A stretch of DNA of 63,699 nt from Lactifluus volemus (lineage: Eukaryota > Basidiomycota > Agaricomycetes > Russulales > Russulaceae), in assembly GCA_022376515.1 (NCBI GenBank), contig WTXI01000211.1:1-63699 (forward strand), read 5' to 3'. The notes beneath the pieces were generated by a model. It was not told the origin of the DNA and made no database searches. It saw nothing but the letters and a program-made list of their open reading frames with translations. Position numbers and translations under genes: made by a program. Below are positions 24,464 to 36,648 of the stretch, piece by piece (position 1 is the first letter of the stretch; each line of letters starts with the position of its first letter).

Positions 24464-24763
24464 AGTTCTAGGTTCTGTGCAGCGATCTTGGCAGAGCTTA
24501 TCGGTGGATTGAAGTACGTCTCGGCACAACTACCCATATCTTACTCATGCTCACCCACCCACGTACTACTGGCCCGTTCATGACGACTGCCAGATGATCG
24601 CAACGAAGCGGCCTAACTAGCTTATCTTAATCAACGTAGGCGTATGTCAGCGCATCTTGATGATTACACGTATCCTTCCTCAGATTTGTCTCTCCCTGCA
24701 TACATATCTGTTCCCCATCGTTATTCGCATCTCGGTCACATTTCCTTGACGACTTTTATGTTA

Positions 24764-25484
24764 TTGTATTTTTCAAATAAGTTGCCAAATGAAAAATAAA
24801 TTTAAAAACACTAAAAAATCGGAATGTGTATATCTCGCCGAAACCTCAACATATCGAGGTCGGAGGGGTATTAAAATGATCGGAATTTTTGATAGAATAG
24901 TTCTATTAAGGACCGAGGGGGGAAATTTTGTATTTAAGAAAATCCAAATTTCAGAGGAGGTGACCATATCACAACCTCTTCTCCAGGCTCCACCGAGTCC
25001 TCCCCCTTATAATTTGACAATGCCAGCTCAAATGAGTCCCCTTAACCATAATCGAAGGTACCGATAGGGTTGGGGCTGTTGGGCTGCCTTGGGCAATCAA
25101 GTTTAAGGTCACGTGTTCGGCGCTTAGATTACCCAAGATAGTAGTCGGCATCAAATTGATTGCCCAACCCCATGTGGCCCTATCGGTACCTTCGATTATG
25201 GTTAAGGGATATTATTAGGACTTATTTGAGCTGCTATTGTCAAATTATAAGGCGGTGGAGCCCGTAGAGGAGGTTGTGATATGGTCTCCTCCTCCGAAAT
25301 TTGGATTTTCTTAAATGTAAATTTTCTTCCCTCGGTCCTTAATAGAACTATTCTATCAAAAATTCCGATCATTTTGATACCCCTCCGATCTCGATATGTT
25401 GAGGTTTCGGTGAGATATACACATTCCGAATTTTTAGTTTTTTAAAATTTATTTTTCATTTGGCAACTTATTTGAAAAATACAA
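24764..25484. mobile_element. 721-bp foldback element with long inverted arms, TA target duplication
   Basis: The element starts TTGTATTTTTCAAATAAG and ends with the reverse complement. The arms (24764-25069 and 25178-25484) are inverted copies over about 306 bases with scattered differences, leaving a loop of about 110 bases that itself contains a shorter inverted pair (GGGCAATCAA and TTGATTGCCC). TA lies at both outer edges (24762-24763 and 25485-25486). The uninterrupted spacer after G6 (about 18025) lacks this insert. There is no transposase. TA duplication fits a Tc1/mariner-type non-autonomous element; the superfamily is inferred. Confidence 0.82.
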
Positions 25485-25535
25485 TAAAGTGCATGACATG
25501 CTGACTAAGTCATTTTTTCGGAGCCCACTTTACGC

Positions 25536-25831
25536 ACTTATACTTGTAGTACACTTGCAGTACAGTACGCAATTTCCTTCAAGTCACTTACCCTTCCTTT
25601 CTTCGTTCTTTGTTGACATGCGTCTCCACTTGAACTTGAAGCTGCTATGAATGTGAGTCTTTACTGCGATCAGCTGCCGATACTCCGTCGCCCTCATAGA
25701 TAGGTACCTTTTCGTTTTCAACTAGCTTGAGCTTTCTTCGAAATGAATGTTGGTAGACCCGGTGCGGATTCATGGCCCAGTGGTAACTCTGAGTGATCGA
25801 CCAGATTCGGCAAATCTCCGTATACTGGCTG
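25536..25831. repeat. 296-bp direct repeat, left copy
   Basis: This stretch is identical, as far as I can read, to 27677-27972 with a constant offset of 2141 bases. The sequence is ordinary array spacer (also present once near 18100-18378), so it is not an LTR. It flanks the insert at 25832-27676. Confidence 0.85.
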
Positions 25832-27676
25832 TCGGCCTCGACCTTGCTTGAATTTGCAGTGCAGGTCATCGGGTGACCCATCAGCTTGAGAGTTTGAGTA
25901 TCTGACTGTTGGCGTTGTCATCTCTATTGTTTGCATCTGACCTACCGTTCCATGCTCATCGGCATTGATCGAATGATTCCCTCATAAGTTCAGTGGCCCC
26001 AGGTATCAATGCCGTCCTGTGCTCCCAAAGGACCCAAATAGTTCGCTGTGTTCACATTCTCAACGTCCCACAGGTGCACAGTGGTGTCTAGGCCACCAGA
26101 AGCTACAATCTTTCCATCAAACGCTACGGCATACATCTGGTTGAAGTGTCCTCAGAAAACCTGCAGACATTCACCTGTATCCACATCCCAGAGCTACTCG
26201 CCAATCGGCGCCTGAAAAAAAAGGCAAAGAGTGGCGTACTCGGCAAGTGCAATCGTAATTCTCACTAACAACTCAGTTCCCGCACACATCAAGCGAGCAC
26301 ACGCTGCCCACGTGCCCGGTTAGGACGTGCAGCATTCGCCCATGTTGTACATCCCACACTCGCAGCGTGTCATGGCAAGAGCCGCTCACTACAATTGGTC
26401 GATTGAGCAGCACTTTGAGATAGCGCACGGTTGAGGTATGTCTACAAAAGACAAAAGCCGTATAGTGAGAATCTAACCAACCATCCACGTTTTGCCCCAT
26501 CACGCAGATCAGAAAGACTTGCGACAAGAGGCAATAGAAAAACCTACCTGGTTCCCAAGTCCTACACGCGCACAGTCTTTGTCACATCCGCCGCTGACAA
26601 CCAGCACGCTGGGTTGGCCCCACGCGCCGGCCACGTCGCTGCGTGCACTCTTCGCCCGGCCGGAGGCATTCCACTGTGCATCCAGTGCCAGCACCACAAG
26701 AATGGAAAGAGGCAAGAGATTGTCGAGCCCCTGCAAATCAAGTACTTGCGCGCCACGTGGGGCGCAGTTGTATTGTGCTAGTGGTGCGGGCCCTTCTGCG
26801 ACCTCGGAAACGCCAGTTACGCCTATGGCTGTTGCACTTCTGTTGGCTGATGAAGGTCAGCGATGGGAAGGGTCGAGCAGGCGCGAAATAAAAACACGGA
26901 CATTCTGAACACCATTGTGGCGTACTCAGAAAAATCGTGGCCACATGCGCCTGGCGTTGTTCCACCGGGGTTGTCGTGATAACCACTTTCACACGGGAGA
27001 TACCAAGGGGCACATGCGAGACCGAGGAAGTGATTGTGGCGGTATCGAGGTAGCGCGTCAACGGGTGGAACATTTGAATGCTGAGGCGCTGGTGCTAGCT
27101 GAGGCAGTGACGCGATCGTGGGACACTACGATAGTGCCTATCGCAGGCATCAGAAGCTCCGACAAACGCAAGTGCGATGTCAGCGCAATTTTGATGCCAA
27201 GGACGGACACCACGCGATGGGGCCCCCCTCATTATGGTAAACGCACATCACCAAGCCTGGCAGGAAAGTACCGTCCAGACGCCCTAACGCTCTTCCGACG
27301 TGTCACAGATGACACCTCTTCAAGAAGGTCGTAACGTCGATGTCGATATCCAGGAATTGAGGGACGAGGAGAAATGTGCGAGTGAAGGCTAGCGGGTGTG
27401 AGAATGCAGTTTCCAAATTACCCTACCCAACAATCGCTGATGCATGGTAATGAATCGGAGCGTGTGAATAACATACTTGTTACAAGCAAGAACAAATGTT
27501 TTTTATGTCGCGGGACGTACAGATTAAGTAGGTGAACGAGCGGAAAAAGGGACGGAAGACCCGAAGAAGCAGGACGGATGGCCAATATAGGGAAAAATAC
27601 CACGTGAAGAGGATTACTAACCGGATTAGTAAGAAGGCGACTTTCGACCTTTACAGAATACCTTGCAAGCAAGGTA
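25832..27676. other. 1.85-kb insert carrying a WD40 gene fragment
   Basis: The spacer read in the other copies is broken after TATACTGGCTG at 25831 and resumes only in the second 296-bp repeat at 27677. The DNA between is unrelated to the array. It contains the broken minus-strand WD40 gene (26045-26740). I see no inverted termini or poly(A). Sequence right of 26800 contains no gene I can support. Confidence 0.65.
26045..26740 (-). pseudogene. Broken Cdc4/Fbw7-like WD40 repeat fragment
   Basis: Minus-strand blades are recognisable: LVVSGGCDKD-type (about 26560-26600), RHTSTVRYLKVLLNRPIVVS with LRVWDVQHGRMLHVLTGH (26290-26440), LWDVDTGECLQVF and HFNQMYAVAFDGKIVASGG with DTTVHLWDVEN (26045-26190). 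The SGSCHDTLRVWD and GHTS pattern resembles the F-box/WD40 protein Cdc4 (Fbw7). An apparent intron ending TTTTTTTTCAG lies at about 26213-26270. In-frame TAG and TGA codons near 26195 and 26160 and a frameshift near 26580 break it. No F-box part is visible. Family assignment is from the blade motifs by eye. Confidence 0.65.
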
Positions 27677-27972
27677 ACTTATACTTGTAGTACACTTGCA
27701 GTACAGTACGCAATTTCCTTCAAGTCACTTACCCTTCCTTTCTTCGTTCTTTGTTGACATGCGTCTCCACTTGAACTTGAAGCTGCTATGAATGTGAGTC
27801 TTTACTGCGATCAGCTGCCGATACTCCGTCGCCCTCATAGATAGGTACCTTTTCGTTTTCAACTAGCTTGAGCTTTCTTCGAAATGAATGTTGGTAGACC
27901 CGGTGCGGATTCATGGCCCAGTGGTAACTCTGAGTGATCGACCAGATTCGGCAAATCTCCGTATACTGGCTG
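27677..27972. repeat. 296-bp direct repeat, right copy
   Basis: This is the partner of 25536-25831. After it the spacer continues as in the other copies (TGTGGTTTAGGTTCCCATTG), so this copy is the one joined to the relic gene at 27910-28470. Confidence 0.85.
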
Positions 27973-28470
27973 GTGTGGTTTAGGTTCCCATTGACATGGA
28001 TGATCAGCTCAAAGCTGTTGATGACCCTGTCAGGTGGAACGTTTTATATCACGAGGGGTGAGCAAACTCGTTTGCTAGTGAAAATGTCTAACCGACGCAA
28101 TCCGGACAGCTCACGTGTATGCAGATGCATCGAAACAGCTTCTTCCACGGGTGTTCAGGCGAGAGCGACTCCCCCAGATGATACTGTAGGCAAGGATATG
28201 GCCTACGAGAACGCAGGGATTCAGAATGGTGAGAATGTCGGCAATCGGCTGGCTGTCATTGGACTCAAGAAGAAAGACTTTACAGGGATCGAAGACCACA
28301 TCCTCCGCTTAAGTTTGTGCTTGTCTAACATCTCGCATCGATGATCAAGCATATCTCCGGGGCAGAGACTGCAGACGTCCTAGAGAATGTACATGGTATG
28401 CGGTCTGGCATGCTCACATCTACATGTACCCTTCCGTCGCTTGTGCCTCCGCCACTCAAACATAACTTAG
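27910..28470 (+). pseudogene. Relic of an unidentified spliced gene, copy 3
   Basis: It has the same layout as at 18320-18870: the stretch ending VRWNVLYHEG, donor GTGAGC, acceptor CGGACAG, then a readable run with DDTVGKDMAYENAGIQNGEN to a stop near 28341. It retains nine bases (CTTCCACGG region) lost in copy 2. Not recognised. Confidence 0.48.
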
Positions 28471-29155
28471 GTCACCTCGATTGCACATGGGTCGGCAGAA
28501 CGCGCGGCATCTAACAGAACCGCGGTCGCGGCGTATCTCCATGAGATTGGCAGGATGGCGGTGAGGACAGTTACGTAGCTTGGCCGTGGAGGTGGGCACC
28601 GCGCGCAAAGCGGCAGAATTTGGCGAGGCGATAGTCGAGCGGTTTGTTGTTTCTGCGGAATCGCAAATCGTCATTTCTCTTCCCCTCATATCACTCGTTG
28701 ACAGTACAAGTAATGCTTGCACCTTAGCTGCTCCGACTCGGATTCGTGTGTTTGAGAAATGATGACATTGAACATAATCTGGCACTCAATGAAGTAGCTG
28801 TCAACGTTGCGTAACAAGGTATACCTTCCTTCCATGGAACGAAGCTAGTGCTCTGTTGAGGGAGTTTCGACTTACCACAGCCTCCCGCTTCTGCTCCTAT
28901 TCCAATGTTCCTACACCTTGACCAGCGTACGCGACTGAGCGGCGTCGGTGGGCTGCAGTGAAATACTTACCTGGCCCGTCAGTGCTGTACACGTGCACGT
29001 ATGAACGTAGGTAAATGTGTGAAGATGTGGAAAAATGGGGTGAGGCTCACGACGATGGTGACGACGACGGTGATGAAGAAAGTGGTTCAACGCTTAGCGC
29101 GGAGCGCCCAAAGACACCGCCGCGGGACCGATGCTTCAACCGCACCCCCGATTAT
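28471..29155. other. Spacer before G9
   Basis: The region has spacer paralogous to 14870-15200 and 18850-19150 (GGCGAGGCGATAGTCGAGC), then the G9 leader with AAGATGTGGAAAAA. No gene is seen. Confidence 0.45.
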
Positions 29156-30705
29156 ATGCCTGCCATCACTTCTCTCCCCCCTAAAGGAGGGCTAGTCCAA
29201 ATCTCCTCGAGTGGTAAGTCGCCAAACTTTGTGACCCTGATCTTTTCACCAACTCGAATATCAAATAGAGCCCAGACGACACTGGGACTCACCTACCTAT
29301 ACGCTCAACCATGATGTGCTTCTCCATGTATTTGAACACTATCGACTGGCACACCCGGATGAATATGAACACGAAATTGATGGATTGACTATTAATTGGT
29401 CCCGCCAACGTTGGTGGTACAAATTGGCACATGTTTGTCGACAATGGCGAAACATTATTCTTGAATCACCATCCCAGTTGGACCTTAGTCTCTTCTGTAC
29501 CCAAGGTGTGCCTGTAGCGGACATGCTCGCACATTCACCACCTCTGCCACTCACCATTTATTATGACCTGAATGGAGAGATAACAGCAGAAGATGAGTCG
29601 GGTATACTCCTTGCCCTCTCGCACCGTGATCGCGCGCGTCGCATTTGGCTATGGCTGCCCACAAATTTAGGGAACATTTTGATGGTTATGGAGGATCAGT
29701 TCCCAGTTCTGGAACGCATGGTTATCCATTCTCGGGCTGAGATGGTCCTTCCTGTAACGTTTCAAGCCCCCAATCTACGCCATCTCTTGCTGTCGACAGC
29801 TTCCCTTCCTATTCGGTCACCCTTACTCACAACTACTGCTAGCCTCGTCACTCTATATCTTCTCAGTATCCCGGCATCCGCCTACTTCCCTCCAAGTTAT
29901 ATACTTACCCGACTTTTCGCTTATGGCCCAGCTGGAGGAGCTGTCCATTGCATTTAAATCCCCTCTTCCCAACCGTGACGTTGAAAGGCAGTTGCGCCAG
30001 ACTCCGAGTATTACCCAAGTCACACTTCCCAACCTACGCCGGTTTGTATTCCAAGGTACGACTAGATATTTGGAGAGTCTTGTCGCACGGATCAGCGCCC
30101 CTTCCCTCAGCATTCTTAGTGTCAATCTTTATAGTCAGCTTTCCTTCACTGCTCCACGCCTCCTGCAGTTCATGCAAACATCGGAGGACCTCAGATTTAA
30201 TGCTATCAAGATAACTTTCTACGCATTCGCCGTCTCCTTGATGGCGGAGCCTCTGAATAACCCCCCCTTGCAGCTGTATATCATGTGCAGACACCTGGAC
30301 TGGCAGGTAGCATCCGCGGTGCAAGTCCTCGGTGCACTTTCACCTGTATACTCCGTCGTGGAGCAAGTCACACTCGCTCACGAGGAGCATGATCAATCAT
30401 CAGAATGGCACAACGATGTCGACCGAAGACAATGGCGTGAACTCCTTAGGCCATTCACCAACGCGGAGACCATTCATGTTCAAGATGACCTCGTTGGCAA
30501 AATCTTTCGTTCTTTACCACCTAACGATGGAGAGCCGCCACTGGAGCTCCTTCCGAACCTTGAGGAGGTTGGATATTCTGGACGGCTCGATGCTCGGGAC
30601 GCACTTAATGCGTTCGTCGATGCACGACGAGTAGCAGGGCGTCCCGTGAGCCTGCGTGAGGTAGATCATGCAATGTTCCTCGATGACTCGAACTCAGATC
30701 GATAA
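29156..30705 (+). pseudogene. F-box-like copy G9, subfamily B first exon, one-base frameshift
   Basis: Exon 1 29156-29213 reads MPAITSLPPKGGLVQISSSG, unlike the MPGCC type. The intron is 29214-29268 (GTAAGT...AAATAG, 55 nt, phase 1). Exon 2 starts 29269 with TLNHDVLLHVFEHYRL and HVCRQWRNII. The frame is broken at a run of four T (29914-29917) where paralogues have three. After the shift the rest reads normally to 30705 (LLPNLEEVGYSGR, tail MFLDDSNSDR). A single T insertion separates it from an intact gene of about 500 residues, so this may be a young pseudogene or a sequencing error. Confidence 0.8.
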
Positions 30706-31898
30706 GCTATTGGGTGTGAGTGCTCCAGCGATAATAGGTGGTGGAACGCAGTGCGTCTCAGTATAAATGTCCATATCTCACTAGCGCTCACTCTCATACC
30801 AGCTGCCTTGTTCGTCATGACCACATAATTAAATCGCGGCATCAAGGAGATAGTTATGACACCACTTAGTATCACACCCTAGTTCTTGTATCCGACGTTT
30901 CGTGTCCACACACTATTCCTTATTCCTTGGACTGTCCAACTTTAACTTGAGGTTAGATAGCATGTCCCTGTAATGTATGTACTATGACTGCTACCAGTTA
31001 GGTCACTAGTATACCTACGCTTGTCGAGTCTTTCAATCACGTGACCTTCTGCTTCTCCGTCGGTATGTTGAGATCTCCACCCGCCTTAGCACTCCCTGCG
31101 CATCCATCGCACCATACACTCACGTTTGACGCATACTCTTCGTGCTTCAGTATCAAGGATGCGGCAACCTCGACCCACGTGCATCAGCGGTGCGATTGTG
31201 GCTTACAGAAGCATAGTTGTGATCTCTGTGGCGGTACCGAGAGGGGCGGCACGATGCGATGCAGCAAGGCGGGGTCACGCGGCAACGGCATGTATGCAAT
31301 CCTCCAAGAATCAGTCAGTCATCGCCACTAGTACCTCGTGTAAGACATTCGTGGCGTTTTGTGCAGTATATGTTCGTGCCAGTGACACGACGTCCGAGTC
31401 GGAAGACCGAACTTGAGTTGTTTGTAGGTGGTACTCAAGGCGGAAGGCAGAGACGACACGGGAGCAACAGATTCGCTACGCCAGCTTCCTAAGAGTCAGT
31501 GAGTCATCGCCACGTGTGCTTTGCCGGTCATCGTTTGAAGAAACAACGGACATCAAAAACTTCCATCTGCTGTAGAAGGTCCTGTATGTCCATCTTTGTG
31601 GGATGCTCACCAGCGCAGCGCAGACGCGCTCTTGGCCTGTTGTGTAGAATGTGTTCACGAAAGTGTCAGTGGGCAGTTCTTGTAACTTCTTGAACTGTTT
31701 GTAGACGATGAGCCTGAGGTACATCGTCCGCGCTGTGTCATGATGCGCACGTGGCACGCATATGAACATGCCCGTTCTGGACTTGACCCAGCGCCTGAGG
31801 ACAGAGCCACTGGCGACACAAGGACGGAGCATCGTCCATCCCCACTATCGCCATTGCTACACCGTGAGCTCTTCAACCACATCCACGTCTCGCTGAAA
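30706..31898. other. Spacer G9-G10
   Basis: The family 3' flank is followed by a block (30990-31860) closely paralogous to 43640-44340, the spacer before G12. The recurrent 5' block lies at about 31490-31670. No gene is supported. Confidence 0.5.
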
Positions 31899-33462
31899 AT
31901 GCCTGGTTGCTTCTCTACAATAAGTTGTCCTTCCCTCATTAGAAGGCTCGCGGGCTGCCGACGTGAACCAAGTCGTGAGTTCCAAATCCTTCAACTTGAA
32001 GTTGTGGTCTCTGATCTGTTCACATCCTTGAGAATCAATAGGGCTAAACAGAAGCACACGCCATACACCTATCCATATCCTCAACGACGACGTGCTTCTC
32101 AATATATTTCATCTCTATCGGCTGGAAGAACTGGAAGCTGAGAAGGGCCTGTTGAGACGTAAATCGCAACACGAACGTTGGTGGTACAAACTAGCGCATG
32201 TTTGTCGACTGTGGCGAAATATTATTCTTGAATCACCATCTCGGCTCGCCCTTCATCTCTACTGCACCAATGGTGTGCCTGTAGCGGACATGCTCGCACA
32301 TTCGCCACCCCTACCACTCACCATCCATTATCACTCTACGGATTTGCGCCGGACGATCACAGAAGAAGATGAATCGGGTATATTGCTCGCACTCTCACAC
32401 CGCGATCGCGTTCGTCGCATTGACCTTTGGAATTTCCCAAATGCGGGGAAGTTCCTCACAGTTATGGATGATCAATTCCCCGTTCTGGAGCGCATGTATA
32501 TCCATTCTTGGACCGAAGTGTACCTTCCCGTAACGTTTCAAGCCCCCAATCTACGCCATCTCGTACTGTCGATGGCTTTCCTTCCAATTCGATCTACCTT
32601 ACTCACAACTGCCGCGGGACTCGTCACTCTCGAGCTTCTCGGTATCCCGGCATCGGCCTATTTCCCTCCAAGTTATATACTTACCCAGCTTTCGCTTATG
32701 GCACAGCTGGAGAGACTGTCCATTGGATTTCGTTTCCCTCCTCCCAACCGCGATGTTGAAAGGCAGTTGCACCAGACCCCGGAAATGATCGTACTTCCTA
32801 ACCTACGCTTCATTCTATTCAAAGGTACGGCGACATATTTGGAAGGTCTTGTTGCTCGGATCAGCGCCCCTTTCCTCAACCAACTTCAAGTCTATCTTAA
32901 TCACCAGCCCCGCTTTACTTTTCCCCGCCTCTTGCAGTTCATACAAACATCAGAGAACCTGGGATTTACCGCTGTTCAGGTAACTTTCGGTGCCTTTGCC
33001 CTTACCTTACATGCGGTCCCTCCGAGTCGGAAGGTGTTATTGCAGATCTGGTGCGGAAATCTCGACTGGCAGGTTACGACTGCGGCGCAATTATTTGGTA
33101 CCCTTTCACCCGTACTCTCGGTTGTCGAGAAAGTCACACTCAGCTACCATGAGCATAATCAATCATCAGAATCGCACAACAATGTCGACCGAAGTTGGTG
33201 GCGTGAACTTCTTAGGCCATTCACCAACGCGAAGACTATTCATGTCCAAGATGATCTCGTCAGCAAAATCTTCTGGTCCTTACCATCTGAAGATGGAGAG
33301 CCACCACTGGGGTTCCTTCCAAACCTTGAGGAGGTTGGGTATACTGGAGGAAGCGATGCTCGGGACGCACTTATCACATTTCTCAATGGAAGACAGGTGG
33401 CAGGCCATCCTGTGACCCTCCGTATTGTGGATCGCTCGGTGTTCGAGGATCAATATGCCTAA
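31899..33462 (+). CDS. F-box-like protein G10 (two exons)
   Basis: Exon 1 is 31899-31974 (MPGCFSTISCPSLIRRLAGC, then RREPS), the intron is 31975-32041 (GTGAGT...AATCAATAG, 67 nt, phase 1) and exon 2 is 32042-33462, giving 498 residues. The F-box-like part is HILNDDVLLNIFHLYRL to HVCRLWRNII. The C-terminal region is complete, with LPNLEEVGYTGG and the alternative tail TLRIVDRSVFEDQYA shared with G12. G10, G12 and G14 form a subgroup by exon 1 (TISCPSLIRRLAG), intron length and the EVEKGLLRR-type loop. Function as SCF receptor is inferred. Confidence 0.85.
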
Positions 33463-36006
33463 GTACGTGTGGGCGCTACAGCACTGGTTTTGAAAATTGA
33501 AGTACGTCTCGATACAACCACCCATATTTCACTCGAGCTCACATTCACACCGACTCTTCTGTTCATGTCAACCGCCAGGATTTATTTCATTGATGATATC
33601 GCAACACTGAGTAGCCCAACTTGTTTATCTTAATCAACATGGGTCTACTCACCTTGCACAGGGATCCGTATGGGTACTTGCCGTATCTTTGGCGTATTCT
33701 GGTGCGCGTTTGCCGAAGATGCAAAGTTAATGACCATCATACACCCTTTCGATTTCGTTGCATGATGGCACGCCCTTCCTCAGTTTCTCTAATTTCTATC
33801 TCCCTTCCCTCTGCGGCTTCCAAAAGAATGCCTACTTCTCGAGCCATCATTACGTTTACTGCGATTCCTTTTCATTGGTCGACTTGTTGACAGCTTGTGA
33901 ACATGTGAACCCGTGATGTGCTGACTAATGAATTTGGCATCTCTAACTCTCCCCAACCGGGGCCGATCGTCACCAGTCAAAGTACTAACAACGCCGCAAC
34001 ATCGACGCGTCTGCCCACATATATAAATAAACGACATTTACCGAACGCGTTTGATACCACACTGGCAGAATACGTGATTATCACGAGATTGGCGTTTTCT
34101 CCATCCACCGATCTTTGTATGCATGATGCAAGTAAGAGGAAAGTATGGTATCGACGCAAATATGAATAGCATGGAGCTGGAGCGCAAGAAGGGTATCAAA
34201 TTGATGTCATAAAAAACATCTATACATGCGTCAGTCATCTTTTTCTTTTTTTTTTCTTTTTTTGAATTTCCATACTTTGAGCTCGACCTGTCTTCCAATA
34301 TTTGTGCCCATCTTTCTAAGCTCCATGATAAAAAATCCGTGTAACCACTTATCTATGCCGTCTGGACGTATCTTGCAATCCCGCGGAGATTGAGTGGTAC
34401 CGCACCGCCAGTATAGGCGGTGGCGGTGCTCGTTGCCCTTGTTGAGGGAGGTTCGAGTCGCTCTCGTAAATGTAGGTGTACGAGGGTAGCTCGAAAATGG
34501 GACAGTCTATCTTTTACGCGGGAATGACGAGGATGGCGATGCTTGATAGGCTACCTCTGGACTCAAGATGAAAGCTCCCTTGTCGTTTTCAGCCATTTCA
34601 CGGTATCCAAAGGTGTACATCTTCCGTTCAATGCTGGACTGTACTCACCAAATCCCTCACATCGACGGACGATTGCACCATCGGGGCGGCGGCTGCAGAC
34701 ATTCTAGGCAATGTCGGGGTATCGAGCCTGGCGCGCATACTTATCTCATTCTTCTGCTCGTGTGGATGCGAAGTCCGACGTTCTCGAACATTGAATGTAC
34801 GTGCACTTCTCCATCGCTTGTGCCTCCGCCCTTCAAAACAACTAGCACTCCCTGCGCACGCTGTATGCCTCAGCTCGCATACCTCATCCAGCTCTGGCGC
34901 TAAGGATACCCCAACTGCACACGTATCGGTGGCGTGGATGGCGTCTCGCAGAAGCGTCGGCCGGCGGCGCGATGCGACAAGATGTGGCGATGGGGACCGC
35001 ACCTGGCACCGGCAGAAATTAACGGGGTGGTTATAGTGTGGTTCGTTGGTATCGTTGCCGCCCTTATTCGTCCTTTACAGAACCTGGCTAGCACCCCATG
35101 ACTCCGCCGAGGGATCTTGTGAGATGTTTTGATGTGATGCTCTCTTCATATCGGATGAAGAAACCTTTGGAGAAGAGAGAATCCGTCAAGATAATTTCTA
35201 CAAGTATAACTTTTCATGTACTCTACATATATAACTGAATATATTATGAAACTTTCATCGTCTGGCATGTGTGGGGATTCAGTACTCAGTTGCTACCACC
35301 CAGTGACCATCGACCATTCTCATCTCAATCTAGTCAGGCATGGCACCGCTTGACGCACAGTGCGTGTTCAAGATGAATACGTTGAATGCCGAAACTAACC
35401 CTGGTCCGGAAATTTGCGGGACTCCACGCTCTACGGAAAGGCAAATCGAGATCAAACTCGATATCCCACAGCTTATTCAGCGGCTCGTCTTCACTTGTGT
35501 TCGCGAGCGCGGGCGCCGTGACAGTACCCGAGGCGGAAGGAAGAGGCGACACGGGAGCAGCAGACTCGCCACGCCAAGCGATCGAATCTCTTGGGCCAAA
35601 ACCCCTGGATAGCTGCGTAGCGTCCGCCTTTGCGATCCTCCTAAGAACCAGTGAGTAATTGCCCTGTGTGTTTTTCTGGTCATCGTTTGGAGAGGAAGCA
35701 ACGGACGCCAAAAAAAACACCATGTACGTCCATCTTTGTGAGACGCCCATCAACGCAGCGCAGACGCGCGCTTGGAATTTGTGAGGACTTGTTCACGAAA
35801 GCGTCAGGGCAGTTCTTCAAGGTGTAACGTGTAATTTGTAACTTCTTGAACTTTTTGTAGACAAATGAGGCCTCGATGAGGTATCGGCTTGTCACATCCG
35901 CGTGCTGTGTCATGGGCACGTGGCATGCATATATACGAACATCTTGATATAGCCCAGCCCCTAAGCACCGTCCATTCATACTACCACCATTGGTACACCG
36001 ACATCC
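33463..36006. other. Spacer G10-G11
   Basis: 33463-34340 is closely paralogous to 45953-46990 downstream of G12. 34340-35330 matches 4390-5210. The relic ORF module is at 35339-35660 and the recurrent 5' block at about 35640-35800. A T-rich run is at 34243-34265. No intact gene is seen. Confidence 0.5.
35339..35660 (+). repeat. Relic ORF module, copy 2 of 3
   Basis: It begins ATGGCACCGCTTGACGCA like the copy at 5220, with the shared stretch STERQIEIKLDIPQLIQ and then a frame carrying VPEAEGRGDTGAADSPRQ. The middle part present in the other copies is deleted. Not recognised. Confidence 0.42.
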
Positions 36007-36503
36007 ATGTCATTTCTGCTTGTTTCCTACTTTACCATAATTTATCCTCCCCTCATTACATGGCTCGGCCGATGTAAGTACTAAGCAAATCCAAATCATG
36101 ACGCGGCCCTTTGTATCCCCTGATCTGTTCACAAACTTGGGAATTAATAGGGCTCAGCAATAGACGACATTCACCTATCCATATCCTCAATGATGACGTG
36201 CTTCTCAATATATTTCATCTTTATCGGCCTGATCCAGTCGGATCTGGCAACGAAATTGCGACGGCCTTTTCCTGGCACCAACAACGTTGGTGGTACAAAC
36301 TGGCACATGTTTGTCGACAATGGCGAAATCTTATTCTCGAATCACCATCCTGGCTCGACCTTCACCTCTTCTGCACCAATGGTGTGCCTGTAGCGGACAT
36401 GCTTGCACATTCACCACCTCTACCACTCACCATTTATTATCACGCCGGTCGCGAGATAACAGCAGAGGATGAATTGGGTATATTGCTCGCACTTTCGCAC
36501 CGT

Positions 36504-36648
36504 TGGAAGGGCGTGTCTTGCCACTCTCGGTGAGGTTTCGAGTCAAGAACCTTGTTCCATTGCTTACATCAGCGGTCTAGCTACATGCTCTTTCGCCTCG
36601 CCTTCTCTTTGCGCCTTTCGCCCCGCCTGTTCCTTTATCCCCATTCCA
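36504..36648 (-). repeat. 3' LTR (145 bp)
   Basis: The minus-strand element ends here. The LTR begins TGGAAGGGCG on the plus strand and ends CCCCATTCCA, and is identical to 42271-42415. G11 coding sequence abuts at 36503. Confidence 0.92.

Noticed and set aside
26492..27334. Overlapping plus-strand open frames opposite the WD40 fragment
   Set aside because: They are the reverse side of the minus-strand blades and have no family signature.
25536..27972. LTR retrotransposon with 296-bp LTRs
   Set aside because: The repeat is array spacer also present in single copy elsewhere, and the interior has no retroelement genes, primer site or purine tract.
28805..28830. GTAACAAGGT resembling the 3' end of 18S rRNA
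   Set aside because: Only ten bases match and the surrounding sequence is array spacer.
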